Notes under the pieces: model-generated
Database searches by the model: none
What the model was told of the DNA's origin: nothing
What the model saw: the letters and a program-made list of their open reading frames with translations, nothing else
Translations under genes and position numbers: made by a program
DNA from: Mauremys mutica
Taxonomy: Eukaryota > Chordata > Testudines > Geoemydidae
Length of the DNA stretch: 64,000 nt
Assembly (NCBI RefSeq): GCF_020497125.1
Contig: NC_059079.1
Span: 48,619,114 to 48,683,113, forward strand
Direction: 5' to 3'
Shown here: piece after piece, positions 20,880 through 29,981 of the stretch
Numbering within the stretch: position 1 is the stretch's first letter
Layout: the number at the start of each line of letters is the position of its first letter

Positions 20880-21850
20880 TTAGGCCGGGAGGAAAGGATA
20901 TGCTCAGAAGGGGTTCAGCGCGTCCTCTTGGAAAGCAGGTGACCCTCCACGCGCCGAGCCTACTTGGCAAAGTGGTCTCGGTTTTCCCGATGGGCGCCTG
21001 AGTGAGGCGTTTCCCCCGTGGCTGCCCCGATCCAGCTCATTTTGGACTACCTCCTTCACCTTAGAGCCCAGGGCATGGCACTCTCATCCATCAAGGTGCA
21101 CTTGGAGGCCATATTGGCCTTCCACCCACCAGTGCAGGGGCACATGGTATTCTCCCACGCCATGACTGGCCAATTCTTTAGGGGATTGGATCATCTCTTT
21201 CCATACATTAGGCCCCCAGTCCCGCAGTGGGACCTGAACTTGGTGCTGGTCCAGCTGATGGGTCCCCCGTTTGAGCCGCTAGCTACGTGCTCCTGGTCGC
21301 ACCTCTCATGGAAGGTAGCCTTCCTGGTAGTGATCACGTCGGCTAGGCGAGTCTCGGAACTCAGGGCCCTGACTTCCGAGCCCCCGTACACAATGTTTCA
21401 TAAGGATAAGGTCCAGCTCCGCCCACATCTTTTGTTCCTCCGAAAGGTCGTCTCCGCCTACCACATGGGTCAGGACATTTTCCTGCTGATCCTCTGCCCC
21501 AAGCCCCATGCATCCAGCGAGGAGTGCCGCCTCCACACGCTGGATGTGAGGCGGGTTTTGGCCTTTTACCTGAAGTGGACTAAGCTATTCAGGAAGTCTT
21601 CACAGCTGTTCATCGCCTCAGCTGAACACATGAGGGGTCGGCCGATCTCCACTCAGCAGCTCTCCAACAGGATCACCTTGTGCATCCGTACCTGTTATGA
21701 CCTGGCAGGAATCCCTCCACTGTCAATTATGAGGGCACGCTCGACAAGGACGCAAGCCTCATCAGCTGCCTTTTTAGCCCATGTCCCCATTCAGGACATT
21801 TGCAGGGCTGCCACATGGTCTTCAGTTCACACATTCACCTCACATGAGAT
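20880..21850 (+). pseudogene. DIRS tyrosine recombinase, C-terminal catalytic residues lost
   Basis: This enzyme integrates the circular DNA copy of DIRS elements. The N-terminal SAM-like part (LDYLLHLRAQGMALSSIKVH) is followed by the first catalytic Arg in ITSARRVSELRAL and the late block RARSTRTQASSAAF with DICRAATWSSVHTF. The His of the usual H-x-x-R box is Arg here (RARSTR). The nucleophilic Tyr, expected just after TFTSH, is absent because the reading runs straight into the internal copy of the terminal repeat. A TGA at 20940-20942 also breaks the N-terminal part. The long open frame past 21850 (to 22346) is read-through into terminal-repeat and CR1 sequence, not protein. Confidence 0.88.
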
Positions 21851-22058
21851 GTGTTGCTCATGTCTATTCCACATCCCACCCTCCTTCCCCTCTGTTGGAG
21901 TTGTCTGGCAAGAAGGAACTGAGGGTGGGGGGAGCTCGCAGCGCCCCTTATACCATGCCGTGGAGGCGCCACTCCAGGGTACTCTTAGGCGAAAAACTTC
22001 CGACACCGGTGCACATGGCAAGCACACATACCTATTGTGGAATAGACATGAGCAACAC
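21851..22058. repeat. DIRS internal complementary region and right inverted terminal repeat
   Basis: A 23-base segment at 21851-21873 (starting GTGTTGCTCATGTC) is the perfect inverse of 22036-22058 in the right terminal repeat. In DIRS elements such an internal complementary region aligns the two ends to make the circular intermediate. The rest of the right terminal repeat (about 21885-22095) is inverted relative to the left one. Confidence 0.85.
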
Positions 22059-22095
22059 CTCTCGAAGAACACCAGTTACGGAAAAGGTAACTGTC

Positions 22096-22445
22096 TTTTC
22101 CCCTTGTGTCCCTTTGCTTCCCTTATCAATTTTCTTCAATTCCTCACTTCTGATTTATGTTCATTACTATTGATTTCTCCTTTCTTCCATTCATTATATA
22201 TACATTTTATAGCTGCCTTCACTTTGTCTCTAAAGCAGATTTTTTTTTTAAAACCAGTATGGCCTTCTTTCTCAATTCTAGGATTATGGCTTTTTGGGCA
22301 TCTAGTAAAGTGTAAGACAATTCACAATTATTCACATTTTTTCTGATGAAATTCTTCCTCCCTGCTGATCTGGCTCTCAGTTCTTTTCAGCTTTGTGAAA
22401 CTGGCCATTTTAAAGCACCAAGTATACATTACTGGTTTTGGCTTC
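22096..22445 (-). mobile_element. CR1 LINE, antisense, segment 3 of 3
   Basis: 'ccttgtgtccctttgcttcc' through 'ggctttttgggcatctagta' and 'ctttgtgaaactggccattt' continues the same CR1 copy after the DIRS element. It ends at a TC microsatellite near 22450. Confidence 0.75.
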
Positions 22446-22447
22446 AG

Positions 22448-22449
<2 letters not shown>

Positions 22450-22476
<27 letters not shown>
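22450..22476. repeat. (TC)n microsatellite
   Basis: A short TC run at the end of the antisense CR1 copy. Confidence 0.8.
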
Positions 22477-22479
<3 letters not shown>

Positions 22480-22505
22480 ATCCTTTTATATCTTTAGATA
22501 CCAAT

Positions 22506-22805
22506 TAGGCTATATCTTCACTGTCAAAAGAAGGTATATTTATTACAACAAGATAGCTAACTTGATGTAGGTGTCTTACTGTAGAATCCTAATGTAAACA
22601 AAGTACAGGTAGTTTCTACTTCCAGCTAGTTTGAAGTCAACACTATACCTATATCCACCACCTGGGGTTTACCTCAGCTAGCTTACAAGGAGATAAAAAT
22701 TACCTGTGCCTTGTCTCCAGTAGGATTCTACAGTGAGATAGCTAACTCGAATTAGCTATCTGACTGTAATAAGCAGATCTTATTTTGGCAGTGAAGACAG
22801 TCTTA
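22506..22805. mobile_element. MITE with long terminal inverted repeats, about 300 bp
   Basis: The left end 'tatatcttcactgtcaaaa' is matched inversely by the right end 'ttttggcagtgaagacagtc'. Subterminal blocks also pair: 'gtcttactgtagaatcct' on the left with 'aggattctacagtgagat' on the right, and 'gatagctaact' on both sides. The whole element could fold back. No coding capacity and the target duplication is unclear. Superfamily unassigned. Confidence 0.65.
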
Positions 22806-22984
22806 GTGCGTCCCATGGGCCTTGTATTGTGTTTTGTTAGTCACTTCTTGCGTTTACAATCTAAAATATTTCCTTTTGTATGTTATCACTTTATTTGTTT
22901 GCATTACAATTTTGCCAGGGCCTATAGAAATGTATTATTACTATTATCATCATTGTATATTTTATTATTGTATTAATTATTTAT

Positions 22985-23095
22985 ATTACCATAGTGCCTA
23001 CAAGCCATAGTCATGGATCAGGATCCCATTGTGCTAGGTGCTGTACAAACACAAAACAAAAAGACTGTCCCTGTGCTGCTAAGCTCTTAGGTCTA
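22985..23095 (-). mobile_element. MIR-like SINE tail fragment (antisense)
   Basis: 'cccattgtgctaggtgctgt' followed by 'acaaacacaaaacaaaaaga' is the reverse complement of the SINE tail seen in sense at 49722-49830. Confidence 0.6.
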
Positions 23096-23099
23096 GATA

Positions 23100-24425
23100 T
23101 GGAGCTCAGAAAAATAGGGAAAGAAACTCTCTCTTGGTAGCTGGGGAGAGTGCCACTACAGGGGAAGTGTTCTAATCTCTCTCTCTTTTCTCTCATACTC
23201 ATGGTGCATTTTCACTGAGGTGAGGGGGAGAAATTAGTTCCCACATTTGGTTGTGCTGCTGAGTGGCTGGGAGATAATTTTCTGCACAGCTAGCTTGACA
23301 CGACAGCCGCACCAGCACCACATCTGTTCATACCTGTTTGGGTTGTCTTCTGCTAATTGACTGCAATGGGAAGAATTTGGCCAAAATAAATTATTTTAAT
23401 GAAAGTTTATAACATGGGGACTATATTTCAGAATGAATGCAGCCAGAATTGTGGAACGAACCCAAAATTATAGGATCTCCAATTATTCCCGCCATCCGCC
23501 CAGCCACGATTTTCTGCTCTCTCCAATATTAAGGGACTTTTTTTTTTCGTGAACTTTGCTGTGGGTGTATCATTGAGACATTAACAATCTCACTCATGTA
23601 AATTGTCCAAGAAGCAGCTCTATTCCCCGTATCAGATTGGGCAGAGACATCACAAAAATGGGGAAGGACTACTTTCGCCTCTGCTAAAAATTTTTTAAAA
23701 AACACTTGACACGTAGCTGCACACTCAGAAGTGATTGTTCACCAAGTGCACTACTGCTTTAGGAGGACTAATTCTATGCAAAATTTCCAATTGAAATGAT
23801 TTTTGGGTAGTGCTGTTTAAAGGTGATTTAGAATTCTTGTTACAATGGGGAATTGTTCAGATTCACTAGAGGTGGGTGGGGCATACATATATCATGGCAA
23901 TAGACCCAATATAAAACCATAAGACAAATGGGAAAATGAACTCCTTTCTCTCTCGCTTATCTCAGACATCTGAACAGAAGGGAATTTTGTTCAAATTTCA
24001 AAAATAAATCGACCTTCCACCAGAGACCAAGCTTTCAGCCAAAACTTTCAGCCAAAATGTGAATGGCTTGGAAAGTTCAGAGCATGTGAAAGAGGAGTTA
24101 CAGTGGAAACTCTTTTGCAGCTTTTGAATGTGGCTCTACTCTGAAAAGTGATGATGTAAAAATAACGCCTTCTTACCAAACAGATCAGCTTCCTCTATTT
24201 ATAAACTGAGTCTCAGCTTTGTCACTGTTTAACGTACTGAGTACAGGTTGCTACAATCACTATAGTCAACAGAAGTTTTTGAGGTCTTTTAAAACTCTTA
24301 GCCCTTCAGAGCCAACACAGATAAAGGAGAATGAACTCAAGTCTAATCCTCTTGGCCCATGAAAAGAATTGATATGTTGGGAAGGGATGCCCATTTCCCA
24401 CAGATCCAAGAGGGAGACCCAGATA
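23100..24425. other. No gene or clear repeat seen
   Basis: Unique-looking, AT-rich and stop-rich. No promoter, splice or repeat structure that I can support. Confidence 0.45.
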
Positions 24426-24430
24426 GAGGT

Positions 24431-25863
24431 TGTGGTGGGGTGTACTCCCCTCCCCTTGCAAGAGCTGAATTGAGCCAAGTGGGCCCAAGAATCAGCCCAT
24501 TTGGCTGTAATCTGGGAGAATTAAGCCTGAGAGGAAAGCCCTAATTAGGGGAAACTCAACTGTGTGTGACTAGGTCGGGCTTATATAAAGACAGGAAACT
24601 GAAAGCAGAGAGGTGTGCAGGGAGGTGGTTTGCAGTTACTCCTCAGAAGAAGGGGGGGTATGTCTGAGGGCTCTAGAGACAAGTAGCCTATAGTCAGTAG
24701 TGCTGGAACTTGGGGGGTAAAGGCCTTCCCACATTTTAAAAGTGGATGCACCTGGCCTGTCTACTTTTCATCAGGGTGGACCTCCTTCTCTGCTCCCTCC
24801 TCTTCCCGCCCCCGCCAGCGTGGAGCTCAGGCAGTTGTGGGAGCCGTTCATGCAGACCCTCCACCTGCCTGCTGTGTGGAGGTCTGAGAGCAGCCTGTCC
24901 CATGTCCCTGCCCCCCAGGATCCTGGCCTGGTGGAGGGTCCATGATGACTCCATGCCAGCTCCCCACAGCTGCCTGTGGAGCTCTCCCCGATCCAGCTCT
25001 GGCCAAGGGCGTGCCTCAGGGGTGGGGACACAGGCCAGAGGCTGCTCTCAGCAGGAACCCCCACCCATGGTAGGAGGAGGGTCTGCAGCAGCTCCTCACA
25101 GCTGCCCGTGTGGCTCTCATCATGGCCAGCCTGCAGCTATGAGGTCTCCCGCTCCCCCGAGATGGAGCTGGGTTGGGGAGAGCCATGTGGGCAGCTGTGG
25201 AGAGCCTGGGTCCCTCCACCTACCTTGGGTGGGGGGCCCAGGAAGAAATTTGGGACACAGGAAGGGGGCTGCTTTTGGCCCCCACCCACTCCAGGTGGGG
25301 GTGGGCTCCCCGGCCCCGATATGACTTCCAGCTTGGCCAAGGGCGGAGCCTCCGAGAAGTGAGGAGGGACGGGGCGGGGAAGACTCCGGTGCCCCTGCCC
25401 ATAGTTACACCCTGGGAGGAAGGAGTTGAGAGACTGGCAAATCCACAGGAGTGGGGAGAGTAAAGAAGAGGCTCGGGGGAAGGCAGCAAGGATCACGAGG
25501 GAACCACATATTGGATGCTGTTTGGTGGGTCCCTGAGCTGGAAGCCAGACTAGAGGGCAGGCTTGGGTTCCCCTACCAGCCACTGGAGGATGGCACCTGA
25601 GGCAATGAATGTGAGGACTGCCTGAGACTGCTGGTGAGCAGGGACTTTGATATACATCCCTGGAAGGCGAAACCACACAGTGACTTGGCCAGAGGGCTGA
25701 GTCATGAAGCACTGGCTGAAGTTCCTGGACTGAGAGAGGGGCAGCAGAGGGAGAAAGAGATCATGGAGCACAACTGCAGGAAGGGGCATCGGCCATGCAC
25801 AGCTAATCCCCAGAACGGCCAGGAGGAGGCACCATCCTGTGGTAAGTAGAGCCCTCCATCACA
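24431..25863 (+). mobile_element. Solo LTR with a nested hAT element
   Basis: Starts TGTGGTGGGGTGTACTCC and ends CCCTCCATCACA, with imperfect inverted ends (TGTGGTGGGG versus TGTGATGGAG). Flanks are GAGGT (24426-24430) and GAAGT (25864-25868), a 5-bp duplication with one mismatch. A TATA-like TATATAAA at 24582-24589 gives plus orientation. Removing the hAT insertion at 24695-25397 leaves about 720 bp of LTR. Family not determined. Confidence 0.6.
24695..25397. mobile_element. Non-autonomous hAT-type transposon inside an LTR
   Basis: A 703-bp GC-rich element starting CAGTAGTGCTGGAACTT and ending ACTCCGGTGCCCCTG; the ends pair imperfectly (CAG..G..C.GGA pattern). Flanks are CCTATAGT (24687-24694) and CCCATAGT (25398-25405), an 8-bp duplication with one mismatch. 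The interior repeats blocks such as 'cccacagctgcc' and 'ctcacagctgcc'. The long open frames here follow from base composition and resemble no protein I know. Confidence 0.7.
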
Positions 25864-25869
25864 GAAGTA

Positions 25870-28130
25870 ATAGAACTCTGCTGCAATGCCTCTGGTCCAA
25901 AAATTTAGGCTCCGAGCAGGAGACATCACTGCAAAGATTGAACCTTCCCTGCTCCACCTTTTCTGCGTTTGAGTGGTCCCAGCCCCTAAGGAGTTCCAGT
26001 GAAGGGGCATCTGCACAGGGCCAGTGAAAGGGTCAGCGCTATGCAGTGTGCTGGCAGATCCTCTTTCCCTGTGGAAATACATAGGTCCATTTGCAGTGAG
26101 CGCTCTCCATGCATGGATCTTGGGTGGATGGTTCAGGCCACTGTTCCCATTTGCTTTTTCCAAATTAACCCTTTCATGCCTATCATGCCATAACCTCCCC
26201 AAAAGGAGATACTTAAGCCACAGTCCAGCAAAGCATCTGAGTAGCGCCATTGAAGTCAATAGGACTACTCACAGGCTTGAAGTTACAAACATGTTGCCAC
26301 ATTCTGCAGGATCAGGGACTTACAGCAAGATGAGAATCAGTGAGGAATGTCTGTCTTTTCGGAAATCTGTATTAAATGTTGATACACTTACAGTTGTGCC
26401 TCTCAAAAGGCTTCAGTCCAGTACAGAAATCCCTGAGGCTGAAGAAGCAGGTGTGAATAACCAAAATTCTGTGCAGCATTGGCCTAAAAGGGAAAGATCA
26501 TAACATCAGTGCTTGAGGGGAGTGTAGCAGAAAACATAAACAGGAGCAGAACACTGTGTTCCCATTTTAACAAACTGGTTCAAACTAATTATAACACAGG
26601 AAAGATCTCCCAGCACAAATAATGTTATCAGATCAGAAGCTCTAGTTGATAATAAACCATTTGTAGCTTTGAGCAAGGCTGTCTGTCTGATATGACCTTA
26701 GGTCAGGAAGAAACTTCACATTATCTGATATGCCTGCCTTTGGTATGCCACAATTGTACCCAATACTGTAGACACATGTGATCTAGGTTGAAAAACTGGC
26801 AGTGACCTGAAGAAGGTGTAGACTATTAGAAAATATGTGTGTGCCCAGAACAACTGCAGACGCCAGTAAAATATTTACAAAACACATTAAAAGTGTGTGG
26901 ATGGTTGCTCAGGAGCCAAATAGGCCATAGTTTGGGACAAGATGTTATTGACTGCAACTGGTTCACTATTGGATTAATCTTGCAAGAGGTAACTGATCTG
27001 GAAACCAACATCTTGGGTAACAATACAGCTCAATAATGGAAACTGTCTCCAAAGCTACAGGCATTTATGTTCTCAAAGAAAATTTATTCAGTGCGTGACA
27101 AATTCCCATTTGAGAATAGCAATCTGCATAGGAATCCAAATACAGCCACTGAGCTCTGACTTCCCTTTTCCATAATGAATCTGAGTGGAAAAACAAGTGT
27201 AAGCAAGAGCAGTCCAATGTATAGTTATTCATAAGCATTGCTTTGATGGCACTGTATGATGTCAAGCACCTATGTGTGACCAGCCTATAGCTAATAGTTA
27301 TGGCTGAGTCCAAAAACAGTAGCTTAGAATCTTTCTAAACTTCTTCCAAACATTTGTAAACCAAAATATGTAGGAAGCTGTGGCAGTCCCAATGGGGGCT
27401 ATAGTGCATAGTCAATAATATCAGCAAGAGAATGGTTATTTGCAGAAAGTACAGTCTCCACAAAAAGAGGTAATAAAATCCTAATTGTTAATTGAGGCCC
27501 AATCCTAGGCCCACTGAAGTTTAAGGCAAAAACCCTATTGACTTCAGTGTCATATCAGTATAAAAGTGCCAGTAGCCAAAGGTTACAAAGTCAAGACTTG
27601 AAGAAGAGCTCTGTATATGCTCAACAGTTTCTCTCTCACCAACAGAAGTTGGGTCAATAAAATATGACCTCACCCACCTTGTCTCTCTAGTATCCAAACA
27701 TGACTGTATTGTGTACAAATGCATTCAGAACAGCATGCTTAAAAGTAACAGGGTATCTCAGAGCCAGAGACAAAATATTTGATCACACCTCTGTTTGTGT
27801 ACCAAGAAAAAAAGGGAGTATGGTATAACTGGAATACAATATTATAAACTAAACTCACAGGTCATAGCTAAAGCAACTTTTGACTTTGAATAATGCTACG
27901 CTAGCCAGCTCCAGCTGAAGACTTATCTATTAATGGGCACTGCAGAATGAACTGAAATTTATACTGAAGTAAATAACAAGAGACATGATACTGATTGTTC
28001 TGTAGTGGATGTGGGAGGGAAGTAAGGTGTAAGGAGGAGAGGGTTTGCAGTCAGTGCTGCATCGTTCAGGGACCTCAGCTACATAATTTAACTGTGGTGT
28101 GCTACATGGAACATTGTGTGTGCACATATA
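25870..28130. other. No gene seen; one old repeat fragment
   Basis: Around 26235-26270, 'gagtagcgccattgaagtca' plus 'ataggactactcaca' is an ancient palindromic repeat centred on 'cattgaagtcaatagg'. The remainder is unique AT-rich sequence without supported features. Confidence 0.45.
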
Positions 28131-28133
28131 TTT

Positions 28134-28170
28134 GTGTGTGTGTGTGTGTGTGTGTGTGTATACATACACA
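28134..28170. repeat. (TG)n microsatellite with short inverted flank
   Basis: About 13 TG units followed by 'tatacatacacacaaac', so a TG run next to a short CA run in opposite phase. Confidence 0.8.
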
Positions 28171-28174
28171 CAAA

Positions 28175-29034
28175 CTACATTAAAACAAAATTAAGATTAC
28201 AAAGTCAAGCACTCAGAAGTTAGGAAATGGCAGCATGAACATTGCTTGTGAAACCCTTGCGGGTATGCATTATACAGTGTTACAGCCTTTAATTACATGG
28301 CCACATGTGTTTCCCCTCTCCCAACAGGAACCTTGCCTCATCCAGTGCTCAGGATGAACCTGAACGAGGCAAGATTCTTGTGGGGAAAAAATTGTGGAGA
28401 TGTAATTAAAGACTGTAGCGTAATGCATCTGCACAAGGGTGCTGAATTAACATTGCACAGGCAACCTTAATTCTAGAAAATTCTTAATTTTCTATCTTTT
28501 GAGAGCTTGACTTTGCAATGTTGTTTTAACATAGTTCTTTGTGTGTAATTTCCTAGGATTTTTTAAAAAGCCATTACCCAAAAGTGGCTCATGTGACATC
28601 ATATTGCCATCCATACGGGTCATTGGCACGGTTGGAACCTTTAGCTGCACTGCCCAGATCTCTGGCTCTTGAATTAATGGACTAAGTGATAGCAGTAGCA
28701 GGTTGTCATCCTCTGTGTAGACCAGCAGTAGAGGGAGATGGAACACTCTGCCAGTATCACAGATATTTGCTGATGGCAGAGGGATGGTGAAACTCGGGAA
28801 TCTTGGGTTTTAACCTGGGCAAAGCAGTCTATTTTCCTCTAGCCTCATTTTTCTTTTGGCTGCAGGGGGTGGGAGGTGGAATCAACTTTCTTGCAGGGAA
28901 AATTTCAGCCCAAAATGTTAGTTTGGCAAAGTTTTATAAGAAAATGAAAAGGGGTTTATAGTGGGAAGTTTCAAGAAACCTTAACAGTTAGTGCTACAAG
29001 CCTTACATGTAATTTACATTTATGTGTATACATA
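28175..29034. other. No gene or clear repeat seen
   Basis: Unique-looking sequence. A short inverted pair is visible at 28331-28347 'ccttgcctcatccagtg' and 28361-28378 'tgaacgaggcaagattct', too small to classify. Confidence 0.4.
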
Positions 29035-29042
29035 CACCCTCC

Positions 29043-29973
29043 TAGGGTGACCAGATGTCTGGTTTTTGACTGGAACACCTAGTCGAAAAGGGACCCTGGA
29101 AGGCTCCGGTCAGCACCACCAACCGGGCCATTAAAAGTCCGGTCAGCAGTGCTGCTGGGCTAAGGCAGGCTAGTCCTTACCTGTTCTGGCACCGTGCTGC
29201 ACCCCAGAAGCAACCAGCTGGTCCGGCTCCTAGGCAGAGAGGCCATGGGGCCTCACGCACTGCCCCTGCCCCAAGCATTGGCTTCACACTCCCATTGGAT
29301 GAGAACTGGCCAATGGGAGCTGGGAGGTGGTGCCTGCAGGCAAGAACAGCATGTGGAGCTTCCTGGACCCCGCCTAAGAATCAGACCTGCAGCCGTCTGC
29401 TTCTGGGGCACAGTCTTAGCGCCCCCGCTGCGCTGCTGACCAGGAGCCACCCAAGGTAAGCCTGTGCCCCAACCCCGATTCTCAACCCCCAGGCCTGACC
29501 CCCCAAACCTCTCATCCTGGCCCCACCCCAGAGCCCACACCCCCCAGCCCAGAGCCCGTACCCCCTCCCACACATTCTGAATCTCTCCGTCCCAGCCTGG
29601 AGCCCCCCACTGCACTCCAAACCCCTAATCCCCAGCCTCACCCCAGAGTCCGCACCCCCCAGCCAGAGCCCTCAACCCCTCTTGCACCCTAACTCTCTGC
29701 CCCAGCCCAGATCCCCCTCCCGTACCCTGAACCCCTCATTTCTAGCCCCACCCCAGAGCCCGCACCCCCAGTTAGAGCCCTCACCCCCTCCTATACCTCA
29801 ACCCTCTGCCTAGGCCAGTGAAAGTAAGTGAGCATGGGGGAGAGCGAGCCACCGAGGGAGGGGAAATGTAGTGAGCGAGGGCGGGGCCTCAGGAAAGGAA
29901 AGGGGGCAGGGCCTCAGGGAAGGGGCAGGGCTAGGGTGTTCTGTTTTGTGCAATTAGAAAGTTGGCAACCCTA
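29043..29973. mobile_element. Non-autonomous hAT-type transposon with perfect 8-bp duplication
   Basis: A 931-bp element starting TAGGGTGACCAGATGTCTGG and ending AAGTTGGCAACCCTA. Flanks are CACCCTCC at 29035-29042 and CACCCTCC at 29974-29981. The left end is shared with the hAT element at 6074-6766. The interior (about 29450-29830) is a C-rich array of units like 'cagagccc(g/a)caccccc' and 'tctagccccaccc'. No transposase. Open frames here are by-products of C richness. Confidence 0.85.
29450..29830. repeat. C-rich degenerate tandem array within the hAT element
   Basis: Irregular repeats of 'ccccaccccagagcccgcac', 'ccccagccagagccctcacc' and 'cctcccgtaccctgaaccc', with a period of roughly 90-110 bases and much drift. 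Such filler is common inside GC-rich non-autonomous hAT elements of this type. Confidence 0.6.
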
Positions 29974-29981
29974 CACCCTCC

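Larger units (their letters stand above)
15868..22095 (+). mobile_element. DIRS-type tyrosine-recombinase retrotransposon, decayed
   Basis: A 6.2-kb element inserted in an antisense CR1. Inverted terminal repeats: the left one (about 15868-16075) starts TTCTTCAAGTGATTGCTCAT and the right one (about 21885-22095) is its inverse, sharing blocks such as TATTCCACAATAGG and GCACCGGTG. Genes in order on the plus strand are gag, reverse transcriptase, RNase H and tyrosine recombinase, the DIRS order, with no integrase or protease. A segment identical to the terminal repeat lies inside at 21851-21873. No target duplication is visible, as expected for recombinase-mediated insertion. All genes are broken, and a solo LTR sits in gag. 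Confidence 0.9.

Noticed and set aside
21018..22346. A 442-codon open frame as a single intact gene
   Set aside because: Only the first ~275 codons are DIRS recombinase; the rest reads through terminal repeat and antisense CR1, and catalytic His and Tyr are missing.
24742..25712. Open frames up to 192 codons
   Set aside because: They span a GC-rich hAT element nested in an LTR; there are no domains and no splice context.
28331..28378. Short inverted repeat as a terminator or regulatory stem
   Set aside because: Only partial pairing with a short spacer and no gene nearby; expected by chance in 64 kb.
29194..29641. Gly/Trp-rich open frames
   Set aside because: They translate the C-rich filler of a hAT element bounded by perfect 8-bp duplications.
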